A stretch of DNA of 64,000 nucleotides. It comes from Cylicocyclus nassatus (Eukaryota; Nematoda; Chromadorea; Rhabditida; Strongylidae). Position numbers and translations under genes: made by a program. Shown one piece after another: positions 1 through 12,834 of this stretch. Positions within the stretch are counted from its first letter, which is position 1; each line of letters begins with the position of its first letter. Below the pieces are notes generated by a model that worked only from the letters and a program-made list of their open reading frames with translations, made no database searches and was not told the DNA's origin. Location of the stretch: NCBI GenBank assembly GCA_958299035.1, contig CATQJL010000112.1, forward strand, positions 86,012,636 through 86,076,635. The letters are read 5' to 3'.

Positions 1-373
1 CACTAAGCTGACGACATCATTTGCCATATAGAAACACGAGGAAATGCGACCGTAGCCATATTTGCCAATTTATGGTTGGACAACCAGCAAAGAAAGTATG
101 TTTACCGTAGTCAAGAGTCTCTTCAGCGAAGGTTCGAACCAGTTTTGAAGACTTTATACTACTGAGAATGCCGAGTAAGAAAACCATGCAAATTTGCTTT
201 GAAAACGTTAAGAACTAGGCCCAAACTACCATAAGAGCAATTATTTCGCTGAGTTAACACTCAATACTTGAAAGTGTCACTAAAGCGCACAACTGATTGT
301 GAGATTGACCGATAGACAAACCATCAGGACTTTTCTGTCGAACAACGGAAACCAAAGATGCAAATACACTTAC

Positions 374-2840
374 TTATCATCCCCGCTCCATCCACATTCG
401 AATTTGTCAAAAATGGAGTCGTTTTCGTACAAGGCACATAATTTCGTTCGTAAATGGTCGTGAACAGCATAGGTTTCTATCGGTCGAGTTTCCATATTCA
501 GATCCCAGACCTTGAAAGCAGATCATAATAATCAGTTTGTGCACTGTATTTCCTGATTCGGCTTGATGCATTAAAGCAAAGGAAAAAAGTTTACGCGCAC
601 AAAGTACCTTCACAGTCAAATAGTCCCTCGTCAACAGATATCGTCCATTATGCGAAAATTTGATATCACTGACGCTAGCAATTATCTCCGAAAAGAACGA
701 ACGAGAACTTGGATCTTCCGCTTCCTCATAGACTAGAAAAGCCCCAATGTTAAAAGAACAAAGTATAGCGATACAGTCCAAACACACTTACTTTTTGCAT
801 GTGCGTCACAAAGCGCTCGATCCCTCATGTCGCAAAGGCGGATAGAACCTTTACTCGACGAATATACAAACCTCAAAGTTAACATTGGAAGAGAAACCTC
901 ATTTGATAAAAATGATTCAGTTCAATATTGGGGAACGGTCAGAATTCGAAATATAATAATACTCCAACTCACCAGTTACACTGACTAGGATGAAACTCAG
1001 CCGCTGTAATCACTTCGGTCAATTCCTCCATGTTGGTCGGCTTTATATCAACAATATCTAGAAGCACAAAATGTGGAAGCGGAAGTGGAAGGTGAAAGTC
1101 AGAAAAACTCACTGAATGACTCATTTGTGATTTCGTGATGCCATAAATTGATCCGTAGATCATCGGCAGAGAGAAAGGTCTCCTAGAACAATACTAATAA
1201 GGAGAAAGAAGGATATAATTGTCGTCTCACCTGATCAGAGTTAACCGATATGCTATTGACATGATATGTATGAGCATTCCCATAAACTCTTCGAGGGCTA
1301 GCCTCCACGATCAATTCCATAGGTACAATGGTTGGGATTTGTAAACTTCCAACGAACCTGTAATCTCTGCTTCTCATTCGCAAGCGAACTTTCAGTTCGA
1401 AAGGATTTCAACAACAATGGATAAAGTAAGATGATTCTTCGATCTATTCGACATCTCGAAAGCAACAAAGACTGGAAATTCTGGGCTGGCCGACTAAGAC
1501 GATTTTGAAAAAAATCTAATAAGGCATCGAGTGGCCTTGAAAAAGCTGATGTTAAAATGATCACCTAAGCAGAAAGGAAAAAATAAAGACTGCAAGCTAC
1601 CAAAGATTAAATAAGCAGGAAGTGAAATTAAATATGTTCAACTTACTGTCCACGCCTAATATTCCATGAATCGTCAGCAACTTTTCGTTCGCGTTCGCTT
1701 ATCTTCCATAACTTTACAGTTTTGTCTGAAACTGACAAGTCCTGGCTCTCAAACATCATCCAAAAATTGTCACTCCTACCATTTGTCGAGAGTATGAAAT
1801 TTGCTGCGTTCTTCTTTTTCAACCATTTAATTTGGTTAATTTTCTCCTCTATTTCAAGCGATTTCAAGTAGTCGAATTCGGGTTCATGCGATTGAAAAGT
1901 TGAGTACACATTGTACTCTCGCGATCGAGCACCGTTTACATATTTGCCCTGCAAATACATTCGTTGGTGGGCGCATGCTTCCACAACGCCATGCAAGTCA
2001 CATAAATTACATCTGAGAGGACAGGTTCGCATTTTTCGAGCAAGTGCAAGCACGAGTAGCATTTCTGAGAGCATCGTACGCACCCCTTGTACAAAGATAT
2101 CAGAAAAGCTCCAAAAGAGTTAATTTATGCAGAGCCGGCAAACAAAAATCGAATTCATACAAGTTTTAGAAGTACGTGAAAATAGGTTTCAAAATAATGT
2201 GAGTATGGGATAGCTTTCAACTTTTCTTAAGTTTCATGTCTCAATCCAAAGGCAAAGAATTGCTGGAAGGTTACCGGACCTATTTAATATGGTCTAAAAC
2301 GTAAAACTAATTTCATACAAAAAGCTTTCCTCCTTCTCTGCACCAAAAACATAAAGATTGGGACAGGCAGCTGTAAATCAATAAGCTTACTAATCCACTC
2401 ATCGCTTTCGGATAACCGCTGAACAACACTAATCCGCAAGAAGCATTATAATCTCATCTCTACGAGGAAACCAGTGTCATCTCTAACATCATCTTACTCC
2501 TGCAAGAAAAAAGACACCTACACTTTGATCCCTCTGGAAAATAACAACTCGTCCGCCTTTGTCTCCTGTGGCCAGATATTCACCATCATGAGAAAATTCG
2601 ACACACGATATGACATCAGCTGGCAAAAGACTAGCATTCACGAGCGAAAAATCAGATAAAGTTGGAATGATAAAACAAACTTCGAAATAAGATGACAAAA
2701 ACAACAAACATACCTTCTGTATGTGTGTCATCTCCTTCGATGTTCCCTTTCACTTGACTAAACCGCCATTCTATGGCCGGCTCTATCGGTTCCGACGTAT
2801 CCATAGACGTACCTGCTGGTTCGTCTACCTCCATTACCAT
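374..2840 (-). CDS. sur-6: PP2A B55 regulatory subunit (WD40 propeller), 3' end off window
   Basis: Regulatory B subunit that steers protein phosphatase 2A to its substrates; orthologue of nematode sur-6 and vertebrate PPP2R2. Ten exons read right to left: 2840-2714, 2619-2522, 1948-1780, 1725-1647, 1366-1231, 1182-1113, 1057-973, 871-792, 732-608 and 510-374, with consistent phases throughout. Family signatures seen in order include [130 protein letters not shown] and [15 protein letters not shown]. About 368 codons are present; the family is about 445 residues, so roughly 75 C-terminal residues lie left of position 374. Most introns are 48-100 nt; the longest is 573 nt. The start chosen is the first ATG behind a splice-acceptor-like tract; a second in-frame ATG lies two codons later. 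Confidence 0.95.
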
Positions 2841-2852
2841 ACTCTGAAAAAG
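2841..2852 (-). promoter_or_regulatory. Candidate spliced-leader acceptor of the B55 gene
   Basis: On the minus strand a short T-run ending in CAG lies three bases before the B55 start codon. A pyrimidine-AG site this close to the ATG, with no upstream exon recognised, is what a nematode trans-splice site looks like. An ordinary acceptor of a non-coding first exon is the alternative. Confidence 0.4.
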
Positions 2853-5157
2853 GAACATATGGTGGATGCGCCTGTCAACTCATCGTTGAAATGTGCACAA
2901 CCGAAATCAATACGCGATTGTTTCGCCAAACTAATTATGCGTAACATCTGCCCGAACTCTTAATGACACTGAGTTTGCATTTGAAAAAGTTATGTTACTG
3001 CGAAAAATTGCCTCTTTCAAGCACACAATATGTGACTGAAAAATAAAATGAAAATCAAAACATGGCTGAACTATTTCTACAAAGTAAAAACCATCTATTT
3101 CGATATCGTTAATTGCCAAAGATATAGGAACCGGCTAACATCTGGAACGAAGAAATGCATATAAATGATTTTTAGAGCTTCGATGAGCAACGGTTATTGC
3201 TAAATGTTAGTCTATGAACGTCTAGATCCACAGTGATGACAAAAAAGCTAAATGACTCCATATCCACCTTCCTACAGCCCATTTCATAATAATTATTATG
3301 ACGGGGTATTAAATTGTTCAGCAGAAACATATTCCGAACATAGAGAGATATGAAAACATGGTAATGGGCTCCTCGAAGCATACACATAAAAAAAACAATA
3401 GTTTGGAATGTTACCTTGAAGCTAAGCTTTTTTCTATAAAATCGAATCGATGGTTGCAACAGCTCACGGCTACCACCAATCCGTTAACCCGTGATTATCG
3501 GTGAACCGATATATTGAACACTGGCGGATCGGTGAAAAGTTTCTAAATGAATCAGGATTATGACCCTCCAGTAGGGATAAACAGAACACGACAATACGCA
3601 TCGTAAATCCAAACGCATACGATTAGAAAATGTCGAAGCAGAGAACAAAGGAAATAAAGTTTCGAACTGCTCAGGAATGACCTCAAATGACGCTAAACTG
3701 ATTTTTGTGAGTGCGCCGTGTCTCCTGGGGCGACACCTCTCACACATCAATTCGAGCGCGATTACTAACGCATGAGTCTTGGCAGGGGGTAATCTGTTTC
3801 GATGGAGTAAATTACGCGAAATGACAAGGTAACAACAAAATTCATTGCGTGCTTCAAATTCATAGGCTGTCGATAGGAGAAACAGTCACGAATGGACCAG
3901 ACGGAACTTGAATTATGCGTGAATATCAACGAGAAGAATTCATAGCCGAATTTTTGGATATAGATTCCAATTATATTGAACTATTTGTCGAAGTGAGGAT
4001 AAATCTATATTGCTGAGACATGCCAGAACAACTGAGGCTAGCCGCAAAACCCATGGAGGCTGAAAGTAGCAAATTCAGAGATACTCAAAGACACAAAAAA
4101 GATTTTTACGAGTATTGCCTATGTATCAACCAAACACAGTGAAACAAATGGCAACATTGAAAGATGATATCACTGAGTCATAAGCTCTCAGAGAATAAGA
4201 AATGAAAAGGATATGTTAATGAACAGTATAACTATTGGAGTGTTATTGGCAAAAGAGATAAATTGAAGTTATTTTTAGACATGATACGGGAAAAGAATGT
4301 GGGAACGGTTGACTAGTATTGACAAAATCCGGAGAAAAAGAGGAACATACCACAGTACAAAATGTAAAATCCACTTTCTTGGAGAAAACATAAGCCGTCG
4401 AGTGAATCACGGCAAAGCATTGCTCACATTATCAAAAGAAGTCGCTGTTTTCAGCATGTTGCATTTCAAGACGAACCGGTACCAAAGACGACAAAATAAC
4501 TTATGCACAAACATCTGCAACATCTTTTTTCTCATGAAATGCGAAGAGCTATTAGGCTGACGATGAGTATTCCATATAATACGTTTATAATGTAAGATTA
4601 GCGACTTGCACAGTTAGATAGTCTAGGAAGATACGTCATTTCATTTAGCACAGGACCAGCCAACCATAAAGATAATCATATACTGAATAATTCAAAATGT
4701 AAGATTGATACCTCCAGTTCTGAGGGCGCAATCGTCAAAGCAGGTTCTAGACCAGTCAAAAATTCAGTTAAGAAAATTCATACAATACATGTTCGCAATA
4801 AATAAGAAAAGGAAAGTACTATACTTGAGATCAAAAAGCATTTCCAAGAAGAATTAGAACTCTTACCGCTCTGACTCATAGGAATCGACAGCCAACCATT
4901 CATCTAAACAGCCCTAAAAACCACATCAGAAAAATGAGGGGAAGACATAGGATTAGCACTTTAGCGCTTTTTTCACCTTTCATACGAAAAAAAATGCAAA
5001 ATCTAATTGCACGCGCTTCATTATCTCAAGCGCCTCTTTCCGCGCTTTCACAATTAATTCAGTGTCAATAATGTGCAAGGCAACCATGTTGTTTTGCTAT
5101 TGTCATAAACAGACGAGAAAAATGAAAGTTGACTAAACGACCTGATATCGCGTCAAA
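2853..5157. other. Intergenic, no gene recognised
   Basis: Short AT-rich frames only; none shows a domain, a signal peptide or coherent splice sites. It lies upstream of the B55 gene and may carry its promoter. Confidence 0.5.
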
Positions 5158-5357
5158 TATACACACACACTGTGGGAATCGATTGGTGTTCGGAGGGATG
5201 GCGAGCAAGGAAACAAATGAGAACGAACATTAGAGACAGTGCAGTTGCGGAAATTGCTCCTCATTTTTCAATGTGTCGTTGATGACGATGATGAGAGGCG
5301 AAGATGATGGGTGTCGTGTGTGCTTCCGTGCTCTTCTAATAAGCGCGGAAAGGCGGG

Positions 5358-5381
5358 CTGCTGCTGCTGCTGCTGCTGCTG
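5358..5381 (+). repeat. (CTG)8 trinucleotide repeat in a GC-rich island
   Basis: Eight perfect CTG units inside a locally GC-rich stretch of about 5280-5650, next to an AC run near 5160-5170. Frames crossing it encode Ala or Leu runs and were not taken as genes. The GC-rich island could be a promoter or first exon, but no coherent coding frame leaves it. Confidence 0.8.
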
Positions 5382-5659
5382 AGCTCAGCGGCCTCGCTCG
5401 CGGTCGAGAGGATGGGGGCGATCGAACGACACGATGACGACGACGACTCTCAGCAATCTCCACACCATATATGCATACTCACACATAAACAACTCTTCAC
5501 ACCTACTCGCACTCATCCCGTTTACATTCGAGACACATCTCGGGCGGAAAAGGACACGAATTGCGGCAAAACGCCGATTTTGCATTCGGAGAAGGTTAAA
5601 CGACTGAGCAACAGTGCAATCACAGATCATCGCCGCCGTTGAGCGCCGATGTGGCACGG

Positions 5660-8490
5660 CAAATACTCGTTGTTGAGAGTTCGTATGTCGCGCAAAAGCC
5701 TCTTTAGCCTTGAGCTCCGTCAGAGTTGCAACAAAAACCAGCTCGGCTATTCATCCGTCTCTCGGGTCAGATCCACTGTCTATTTAGTGGAGAAGAAAGC
5801 AGGAGGTCCATTGTTGATATACTAGAGGAGGACTCAAAGTCGAAACCTGCTTTACAGATGAAATACATACCCATCTAAAGAGCATCAAACGCTAGTTTCA
5901 ATACTGTCTCTGTTTTTTGCCAAGCATCCCTAGATGCTGAGTTATGAGTGTTTGGAGAGAAAAATGATAGCATAATTTAGCTAAAATCAAAAGTTATGGT
6001 CTTTCTAGCACTCATGAAGAAGTGTTGAGTACGAATAATTAGACAAAAGATTATTCACGCATAGAGCGATTTAATAAACACTGGGCCATTTGCGCAATCT
6101 TGGACGAATTTGTTCCAGTTGCGCGTTCAGTTCTTTGGAAAAAAAAACGCTCGTAACTCAGCGTCGAGAGGCGTTTGGCAGATAGCAAAGACAATTTTGG
6201 AAACAGTAATTGGTGCTCTTCAGACTGGTGTATATTTCATGTGGAAAGCCGATTTCGACTTCGAATCCTTTCCTTGCACCCGAAAAGAGCGAGAACTGTA
6301 TGAAAATAATCTCCAAGTCCCGCTTAATCTAGAACACGACACTGCTCATGCTCTCGAATTTTTCTGTGCCATACGATATCACCATAGCAAATCTGTATGG
6401 CACAAAAAAATTGATGTGTCTGGAGATAATCTTGTTGAAATCCATAATAACGACATTGTAGCAGATCAAGTCAAGCTGAAACTCTGGAAAGACGTATTCA
6501 CCATGACGAAAGTCTGTGACGAAACATCTATTTATGCCAATAAGCTTGAAATGTAATGCACAGGCGGCAAAATAAACCCGGACCAAATCGAATAATCGAT
6601 TGTTTGAATAAAAGTGTCATATGCGAGTTTCGAAAGTTTGAAAATAGTCTGAGAAAAAATTCAGTTCGCAAAGTCAAAGTACAATTCGAAAAATCAAAAT
6701 TCAAATCGTTCTCGAAAGTCGCATCAAAATCAAATTTCAATTTTCAAATATTTAACACTACATTAGATGGTCAGCAATTGTACTTCATGATAACGAATCG
6801 ACACCCAAATGAAATCGAATGCAACTAGTAAAGAAGTCGAGTACAGAAAAACGTTGAGTTCTCGGAAATCTGGGATTTGAAACTCTAAAAGTCAAAGTAA
6901 AAAATTTTCCCTAAGTGACTTTCAATTCAACTGGAAGGAAAACAAAAGCAGCTTCCTACGTTCAGAAACTTCAAAAAAGTACGAAGAGGACAAAAGTTTC
7001 AATATCCTGGTTTATGCAAGCACCATACTATGTCCACTTATTGTGCAATACCACAATGAACATAGACTTGATGGAATGCATCGCACTAGGTACCACATGT
7101 CCTTGCTGAAAGAAAGCGACCTTTTCCACCAATTTCTTCGGCAAATCATGCATACGTATTGATTTGCTAATTTGCGCACAATAAAATTTGGCAAAGGATA
7201 ACAAATTGTAAAAAGTGAAGCGTCCATTCACTTAAAAAGTTGACAATCTAATTCCGTAACAAGCAACAGATAAGCAAGAAATTGACTCGAAAAACTCGAC
7301 AACGCCAAGCGATAGAGTGAGAAATAGCATTCTAAATGCATGAGAAAAGGCCACGGTGCCGGAATTAGTGACATCATCAAACGATGATATTGCTAGGAAG
7401 ATAAAGAAAACATCTGAGAATACATAAAACCTCAGCTCTTCAAATTGTACTTTGAAAAAGCTCCAGTATTTACATTTCAAGTGATGGCAAATACTACTCT
7501 AACTTTTTTTAGGGTGCCATCACTTAACCATGAAAATCGCATCATTTCGCCTCACAGGCGACTACTCTTCCGCCCCTACGGGACATGTCTGCATTACGAC
7601 GACAACAACGGATGTGTTTTCTATTTCAGCGAGCGACAAAAAAGAGCAAGAATCCAAGACAGCAACAGATGTGTTGCATGACTGCTGAGAAATCGTTTGT
7701 TTTAGTAAATTAAGAGAACTAGGAATAACGAATATTTAATGCAAGTGTCGAGATGTTTCCTGCTCAACTATCCAGTCAAATCAAGGGCACCGCTTACAAA
7801 AACAGATTTTGAGTTTTCAGTAGTAAAAACTGTCTGATAAAGACTAGAAAAAAAAAGAATTTCAATGCTTTTTCATGCGTGTTTTCCATTATCTCGTTTA
7901 GGGCTACTATACCCAATATTGCCCTCCTTGGTGTCTCCGTCAGCACTTCCAAAGGAATCTTCAAAATTAGCAAAGAAGATGAGGTTCAAAATACGAAAGA
8001 ATATAAGATGAAGGAAGTGCATGAATCAAAAGTGCAAAGTCCAAAGATCATAAGTAAACGAAAAAAAAAGAACAGGTTCTTCTTAACCATTTCATTATTC
8101 CGAAAAGTTCAGTTTGCACGAATACCGATCACATAACGCGTTTCATAACTATATGACACCAAAAAAAAGAGAAATCGTTTCCAAAAAATAGGATGGAGTA
8201 AGTCTTTCAGCACCTCTTCGAACCACAACTTTTTTTAACAAGATGTTGTCTCATCTATTATATAAAACTGGTTGTTATATTAAAAAGGGGCAAACAAGCC
8301 ACCTTTGAAAATGACTTTCTAAGAAATCGAAGGAGACCGCTTGTATTGATAATTCAAGCTTGGGTCTCAGCAAGAAACGGCAATGTTGAGCACAACGTTT
8401 CATGCCAGACTCGCCTTTCATCCCAAAAATTCCAAACCATACTTTGCTGCATCACTCGAAAATCGGCAATGGAGTGCCGCGATCTTCCTA
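5660..8490. other. Intergenic, no supported gene
   Basis: The longest frame is 6110-6556 (+), 148 codons with an ATG. It has no signal peptide, no recognisable domain and no convincing splice context. The following 6600-6760 is low-complexity, with AAATTCAAA-type runs. I treat all of it as unassigned DNA. Confidence 0.45.
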
Positions 8491-8497
8491 GTTAGAG

Positions 8498-8708
8498 TCG
8501 AGTAGATTTTCCGCTTAATAGAAAGTGCTTGCACAGCTTATGAAATGCGGTAAACTTTGCGCGTAAACAGGTAGCTGCGCCAGCACTGCCGGCATTTTGC
8601 GTGCGCAACTGGCCGGCGTCACAGTCGAAGCTAATTCCTCACGCGCAAACTTTACCGCATTTCACCTTCTGTGCAAGCACACCATATTAAGCGGAAAATC
8701 TACTCGAC
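8498..8708. mobile_element. Palindromic MITE, about 211 bp
   Basis: The ends are inverted repeats: GTCGAGTAGATTTTCCGCTT at the left and its complement at the right. Arms continue inward through TGTGCAAGCAC-like and GCGGTAAAGTTTGCGCG segments to a GC-rich centre. No coding capacity. The superfamily is not certain because no clean target duplication is visible. Confidence 0.75.
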
Positions 8709-8731
8709 TGTACCTATCTTCTTCGATCTTT

Positions 8732-8881
8732 GGTAGGTGCCAGAGTAAGCGAATATTTCGTTCAAGTTGGGGTCCCGCGCAGAATTGACGTCACTTGGAT
8801 TGACGCCAAGCATGGTGAGAGACGTCAATTCTGCGCGGGACCCCAACCTGAACAAAATATTCGCTTACTCTGGCACCTACC
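8732..8881. mobile_element. Near-perfect hairpin MITE with GGTAGGTGCCAGA ends
   Basis: Two arms of about 60 bp with very few mismatches (outer end GGTAGGTGCCAGAGTAAGCG, inner end GCGCAGAATTGACGTC) are separated by about 30 nt. It directly follows the MITE at 8498-8708. The same outer end caps the element at 16146-16268, so the two form a family. Confidence 0.8.
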
Positions 8882-10060
8882 TTTCCGCAAAAATTAGACT
8901 GAAATGACTTTAGCTCGTATAAGAGGTAGATTTCACAAGACATGTTGCGAATAGAAAGAATGAACAGTGGCTTAATCGTTCACTGGTCGTTTTTTCATAA
9001 AACTGTGTATATACTTTCAGATATAAAAGTTGTCATATAATTACAGAGAATGACAGGTATTCCAAGATCGTTTGCATGCTACGATCACATCGCAGCAATA
9101 AACTTTCGTCGCACATGTGAGCTATCCTATACATCATAAAGCAACTGCTTCCGACTTTTCATAACCGGATTATGGGTCCTTTTGGGTTACAGTTATGAAA
9201 CGCGGCATGCGTTTCACGACTACGTGCACTGGTAATTCCTCATGCAAGGATAAATCAGATTATACTTATCAAAGCCTTGCAACGTCAGTGAAGAGTTGGC
9301 GCGAGGGCAGCGTTATGCGACCTTTCGCACCTCTTCTCTCCTCCCCCGCCCCCCACTTCTTTTCCTACTTGATTAGGGTGTCGCAATGGGAATGTTTTAA
9401 AAATCATTTTTCACAAATAACTAGCCAGGAAACTATCATCAAAAAAGCAACATACGCAACGAATACCTCTCCTCTACTGAGTGATAGTGGTAGGGCATTC
9501 ACGTAAAATGTAATAAATGAACAAAACAAGGCATTCGACTGATCGATAATCAGTAACATGCGTTAATGACTTCGGTGCCCAACCAAAACTAGGGTAAAAG
9601 AGAACCTAACTTTCGAAAGTATGCCTCTACACTATGACGAAAACGCTAAAAACATAAAAACTCAAAAATCCTTTTCTGATCACAACGAGCATTGCTCCCT
9701 CTGAGAACGCTGAATCGATTTACAAAGTCAACATAAAACATTGCGGATGGACACATGCTTTCAGATGATAGACACCAGAAAATGGATATTTTATATGCAG
9801 AGTCAGGCAAAACATTCGTCTTGCAAATCACATTACTCAGAGTGCTGGTACTGATCCCATCAAAAGTGGCTCATAAAAGTACTCCATAACTAACGCGTTC
9901 GGAAACGCAACCGGAAGTACTTGAGAAAACGAAATAAAAGTTTGAAAAGAACAAATCACCAAACAGACACAGTTTCGAAGATTGCAAAGGAACAAAGTCG
10001 AATCAATGGTGCCACGATCAGCGCAGTCAGAAAACTAGAAACTAATCTGTATTCAAACTT
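8882..10060. other. Intergenic, no gene recognised
   Basis: Short unrelated frames and a C-rich tract near 9340. Nothing supports a gene or an RNA. Confidence 0.5.
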
Positions 10061-10096
10061 TTCAGTATAATTGTGCGGAGGTACACAGTACAGCGG

Positions 10097-10288
10097 ATGG
10101 ACGACAAGTCGCAAACGCCATCAGGCCCGACTGTCGATATTACGCGAAAAACGGTGCTGGAATGCGGCGAAATCAATCAGGCTAAGCGAGGAGGGATGGA
10201 TGCCGTCGAAGTTGAAGAACAAGAAGAAGCACTTTTAGTAGCAAGATTTGCGTCGCAGGAGACAAACACTGCTGCTATAACAGAATAG
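10097..10288 (+). CDS. Small acidic hypothetical protein or terminal exon (63 codons)
   Basis: I do not recognise this protein. The frame starts MDDKSQTPSG, is rich in Glu and Ala in its second half, and ends in a stop 122 bases before an AATAAA. A CTTTTCAG acceptor-like site ends near position 10063, and the frame is open from that site, so it could equally be the last exon of a gene whose other exons I cannot identify. There is no signal peptide or membrane segment. Support is base composition, acceptor and polyadenylation signal only. Confidence 0.35.
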   Translation: MDDKSQTPSGPTVDITRKTVLECGEINQAKRGGMDAVEVEEQEEALLVARFASQETNTAAITE

Positions 10289-10409
10289 GGGCGGCTCTAT
10301 TTTGAGTCAGCTATAAGTCGGAATTCCAGATTACAAGATTATGATTCTAAATTGCAAACAGCACAAACTAGTCGGTTCGCTTGGAGACTAACTACATTTT
10401 GGCTGCATA

Positions 10410-10415
10410 AATAAA
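10410..10415 (+). terminator. AATAAA polyadenylation signal
   Basis: Canonical hexamer 122 bases after the stop of the 63-codon frame; its relevance depends on that frame being real. Confidence 0.35.
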
Positions 10416-10419
10416 GTGA

Positions 10420-11860
10420 AAACTAACACTATATTTGGCTTCTTCATAAATGTAATATGAAAACTGTCGTACAAATAAATAAACAAAAATAAAAAACTTT
10501 TTGAAAAGCCAAACCTCGTACGAAACAAGGCGCAAGAATTGAAAAAGGTCGATATCGCTCAGGCTGATAAGCAAATCAACGGCCATTCGCTGAAAATCGA
10601 CCGAGTGCACACCTAGTTCCCGTTTTCGACGGCTTTGCCGACGTGGCTGGAGACTTGACAAAAAGCAAAAGTAAATAGTATGGACGTGCAGAATGTGCAA
10701 ATATCGACACACTGCGATATTATCACCACAAAGGCGACGATCGATAGGTACGAAGAAGTAATAAAAGAAACTGAAACCGTTGGCACCTTTCCATAGGCCT
10801 TATCTTTTGCCGGTATTCGACTACTGGGAGAAGGTGAGGGCGGCGGTGGAGGGGTGAATAATAAAATGCAGTAAATTCGTACATTGCGTTTCACAGGTGA
10901 GCAACTGCGCCGATGCACCTCTCCAGAAAAAAAAGGGGAAACTGCATTGTACAGCGATGATCGATCGACTATTGATACAACGCAGACTAGTTGCTATTCA
11001 AACTCATACAAACATTATTTTGTATGGGGAAAGAAAGCGTAGAAATGTAGGAGAAGGTTCACAATAGCTTTTAGGAATGTTCAGTCTCCAATTGCTGCAA
11101 AGCTGAGCGATTGGTGGCAGAAAATCTAGCATGATTTCTATGTAAATTGAAGCTGAATAAATTCAAAAATGGAACTAGCTGATTGTAAGACTAGAGTCAG
11201 AAAGTAATGAGAATTTAAAACAGTGAAATATAAATCTCTCGCTTTGCACAATTCAGAAAACAAGAACAAAATAGACTCGTTAATAGAGTTACGTCAAATA
11301 TCCAATGACGTCAGGCAGGCGTTTTATTCATATACGTGATATGTTTGTTGGCGAAATGTGAAAAATGTTCCAAAGGATTCTAAAAACGTTACTGTAAATG
11401 TGTGAATAAAAGTATTCTCATTGCTCCCATCTTTTCATGTAATATGTACAGAAGGAAATGTTCAATAAACCTTATTAGCGTTCAATGTGGATTGGCAATC
11501 AAACATATGCAGTAATCAGTTTACACTGTAAAAAACGTAAACGGTATACACTTGCTCACTTTGTAAAATCAAATTAATCAGTTTTTGGTACCATTATAGC
11601 GTCATAGTTGACGATCAACGTCTTCAAGAAAAATCTATTCTATTCAGTATTTCCTGCAAGAAATGGAAGAACATTCGCTTACACGTTGTTACAGAGTTAC
11701 AAAGACCGTACCCATCAAGGCAATTCCAGTTGAACTGTTTCCAGTTACAAACCTGGTAATCAGTTCTAATCGAAACGAAAACTTAGCTCAACACAAGATT
11801 CAGCTCTAGTAAACTCAAAAATGCATAAAATAAACCCTCCCGTCTTTCAAATGCCAAAAG
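10420..11860. other. Intergenic, no gene recognised
   Basis: AT-rich. The two minus-strand frames at 10392-10712 and 10613-10918 are hydrophobic or Pro/Ser-rich without domains or splice support. Confidence 0.45.
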
Positions 11861-11888
11861 CGAAAAAAAATTCAAACTTAACTCTTCA

Positions 11889-11923
11889 GCCTCTGAAGAC
11901 GGCGTAAAGCCGAAACGTCAGGC
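11889..11923 (+). ncRNA. Hammerhead-ribozyme-like motif, copy A (solitary)
   Basis: A 35-nt motif in this order: helix I strand GCCT, box CTGAAGA, one C, helix II GGC-GTAAA-GCC, box GAAAC, cleavage triplet GTC, helix I return AGGC. All core boxes of a hammerhead are present. The extra C before helix II departs from the textbook core. Helix III is only AC/GT without a loop, so it would close only between two copies. Downstream AATAAA and CAACCTGTTACGGCA match the flanks of the two other copies. No reverse transcriptase frame is nearby, so this is a solitary relic of a Penelope-like terminal repeat. Confidence 0.65.
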
Positions 11924-12317
11924 AATAAATAGTATATCATCTATATCAACCTGTTACGGCACATAAAACTGAATAAAACTCAAACTATCTACATGAGCTT
12001 GAAGAGAACAGGAAGCACGGGTCCCATGTTGTTGTTTTTTTACATTTCCTTAAATTACATGCATTCTTTTGTGTTTTTGATTCATTTGTATTATGTCTGA
12101 CATGGTACCTTTCCCACGCAATAAATAAAATGAAATGAAATGAACTTACAGGAACCGAAAGTGATAGCTACGAAAAAGCAAACAATGAAAACCCGACACA
12201 GCTTTCAAAACCCAAATATCAATATTTAATGCAGTCAGATTTGATCTAAATAGATCCGAAAACAGTAACCATGCGAATGAAATAGCAAGAATTGCGAAAA
12301 ACTCAAAAAACCGGACG

Positions 12318-12540
12318 AGCACCTCTGACATTCGGTCCGTGCGGCGCGCGCGTGCTCCCCGTGCGGCGCCTTGTAGTGCGAGGGGGCCGAACGCTCCGTG
12401 CGCGGGGGCCGAACGCTCCGTGCGCGGGGGCCGAACGCTCCGTGCGCGCGGGCCGTACGATGAATGCGCGCGCGCCGTACGATGAATGCGCGCGCGCCAC
12501 TGGAGGAACGAGCGCGGGCCGCACGGTTTTTCTCGTGGTT
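12318..12540. repeat. GC-rich minisatellite, about 22-bp units
   Basis: Tandem units such as GGGGGCCGAACGCTCCGTGC, then GCGCGCGCCGTACGATGAAT variants, follow a leader CTCTGACATTCGGT. Long frames crossing it on both strands (Arg/Ala/Pro-rich) are composition artefacts. A related array in opposite orientation is at 15008-15205. Confidence 0.85.
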
Positions 12541-12584
12541 ATCATTGATTGCACGCGGGTGGCGCGCTTCTGGATTATCATATC

Positions 12585-12830
12585 TGATATCAGATTTCAT
12601 CATTTTTATCACTTTTTATCACTGATCTTATCAGACATCAAATTTTATCATTTTTACATCAAATTTTATCATTTTTATCACTTTTTAATCACTGATAGGA
12701 TCAGACATCAAATTTTATCATTTTTATCACTTTTTATCACTGATAAGATCAGACCCCTATTTCATCCTCGTATGCATTTTTTTGAGATTTTTCATCCTCG
12801 TAGGCACTTTTTTGAGATTTTATGTAAAGA
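12585..12830. repeat. AT-rich tandem repeat (TTTTATCACT / ATCAGACATC units)
   Basis: Repeats of about 45-60 nt containing CATTTTTATCACTTTTTATC and TGATNNGATCAGACATC run three to four times. Two copies of a TTCATCCTCGTANGCA plus TTTTTTTGAGATTT unit follow. It abuts the GC-rich minisatellite. Confidence 0.8.
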
Positions 12831-12834
12831 AAGT

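Noticed and set aside
125..145. tRNA gene suggested by GGTTCGAACC
   Set aside because: The B-box-like word stands alone; there is no A box, acceptor stem or cloverleaf around it.
5230..5657. Genes reading through the CTG repeat
   Set aside because: Three overlapping frames on two strands with homopolymer Ala or Asp runs; no splice or homology support.
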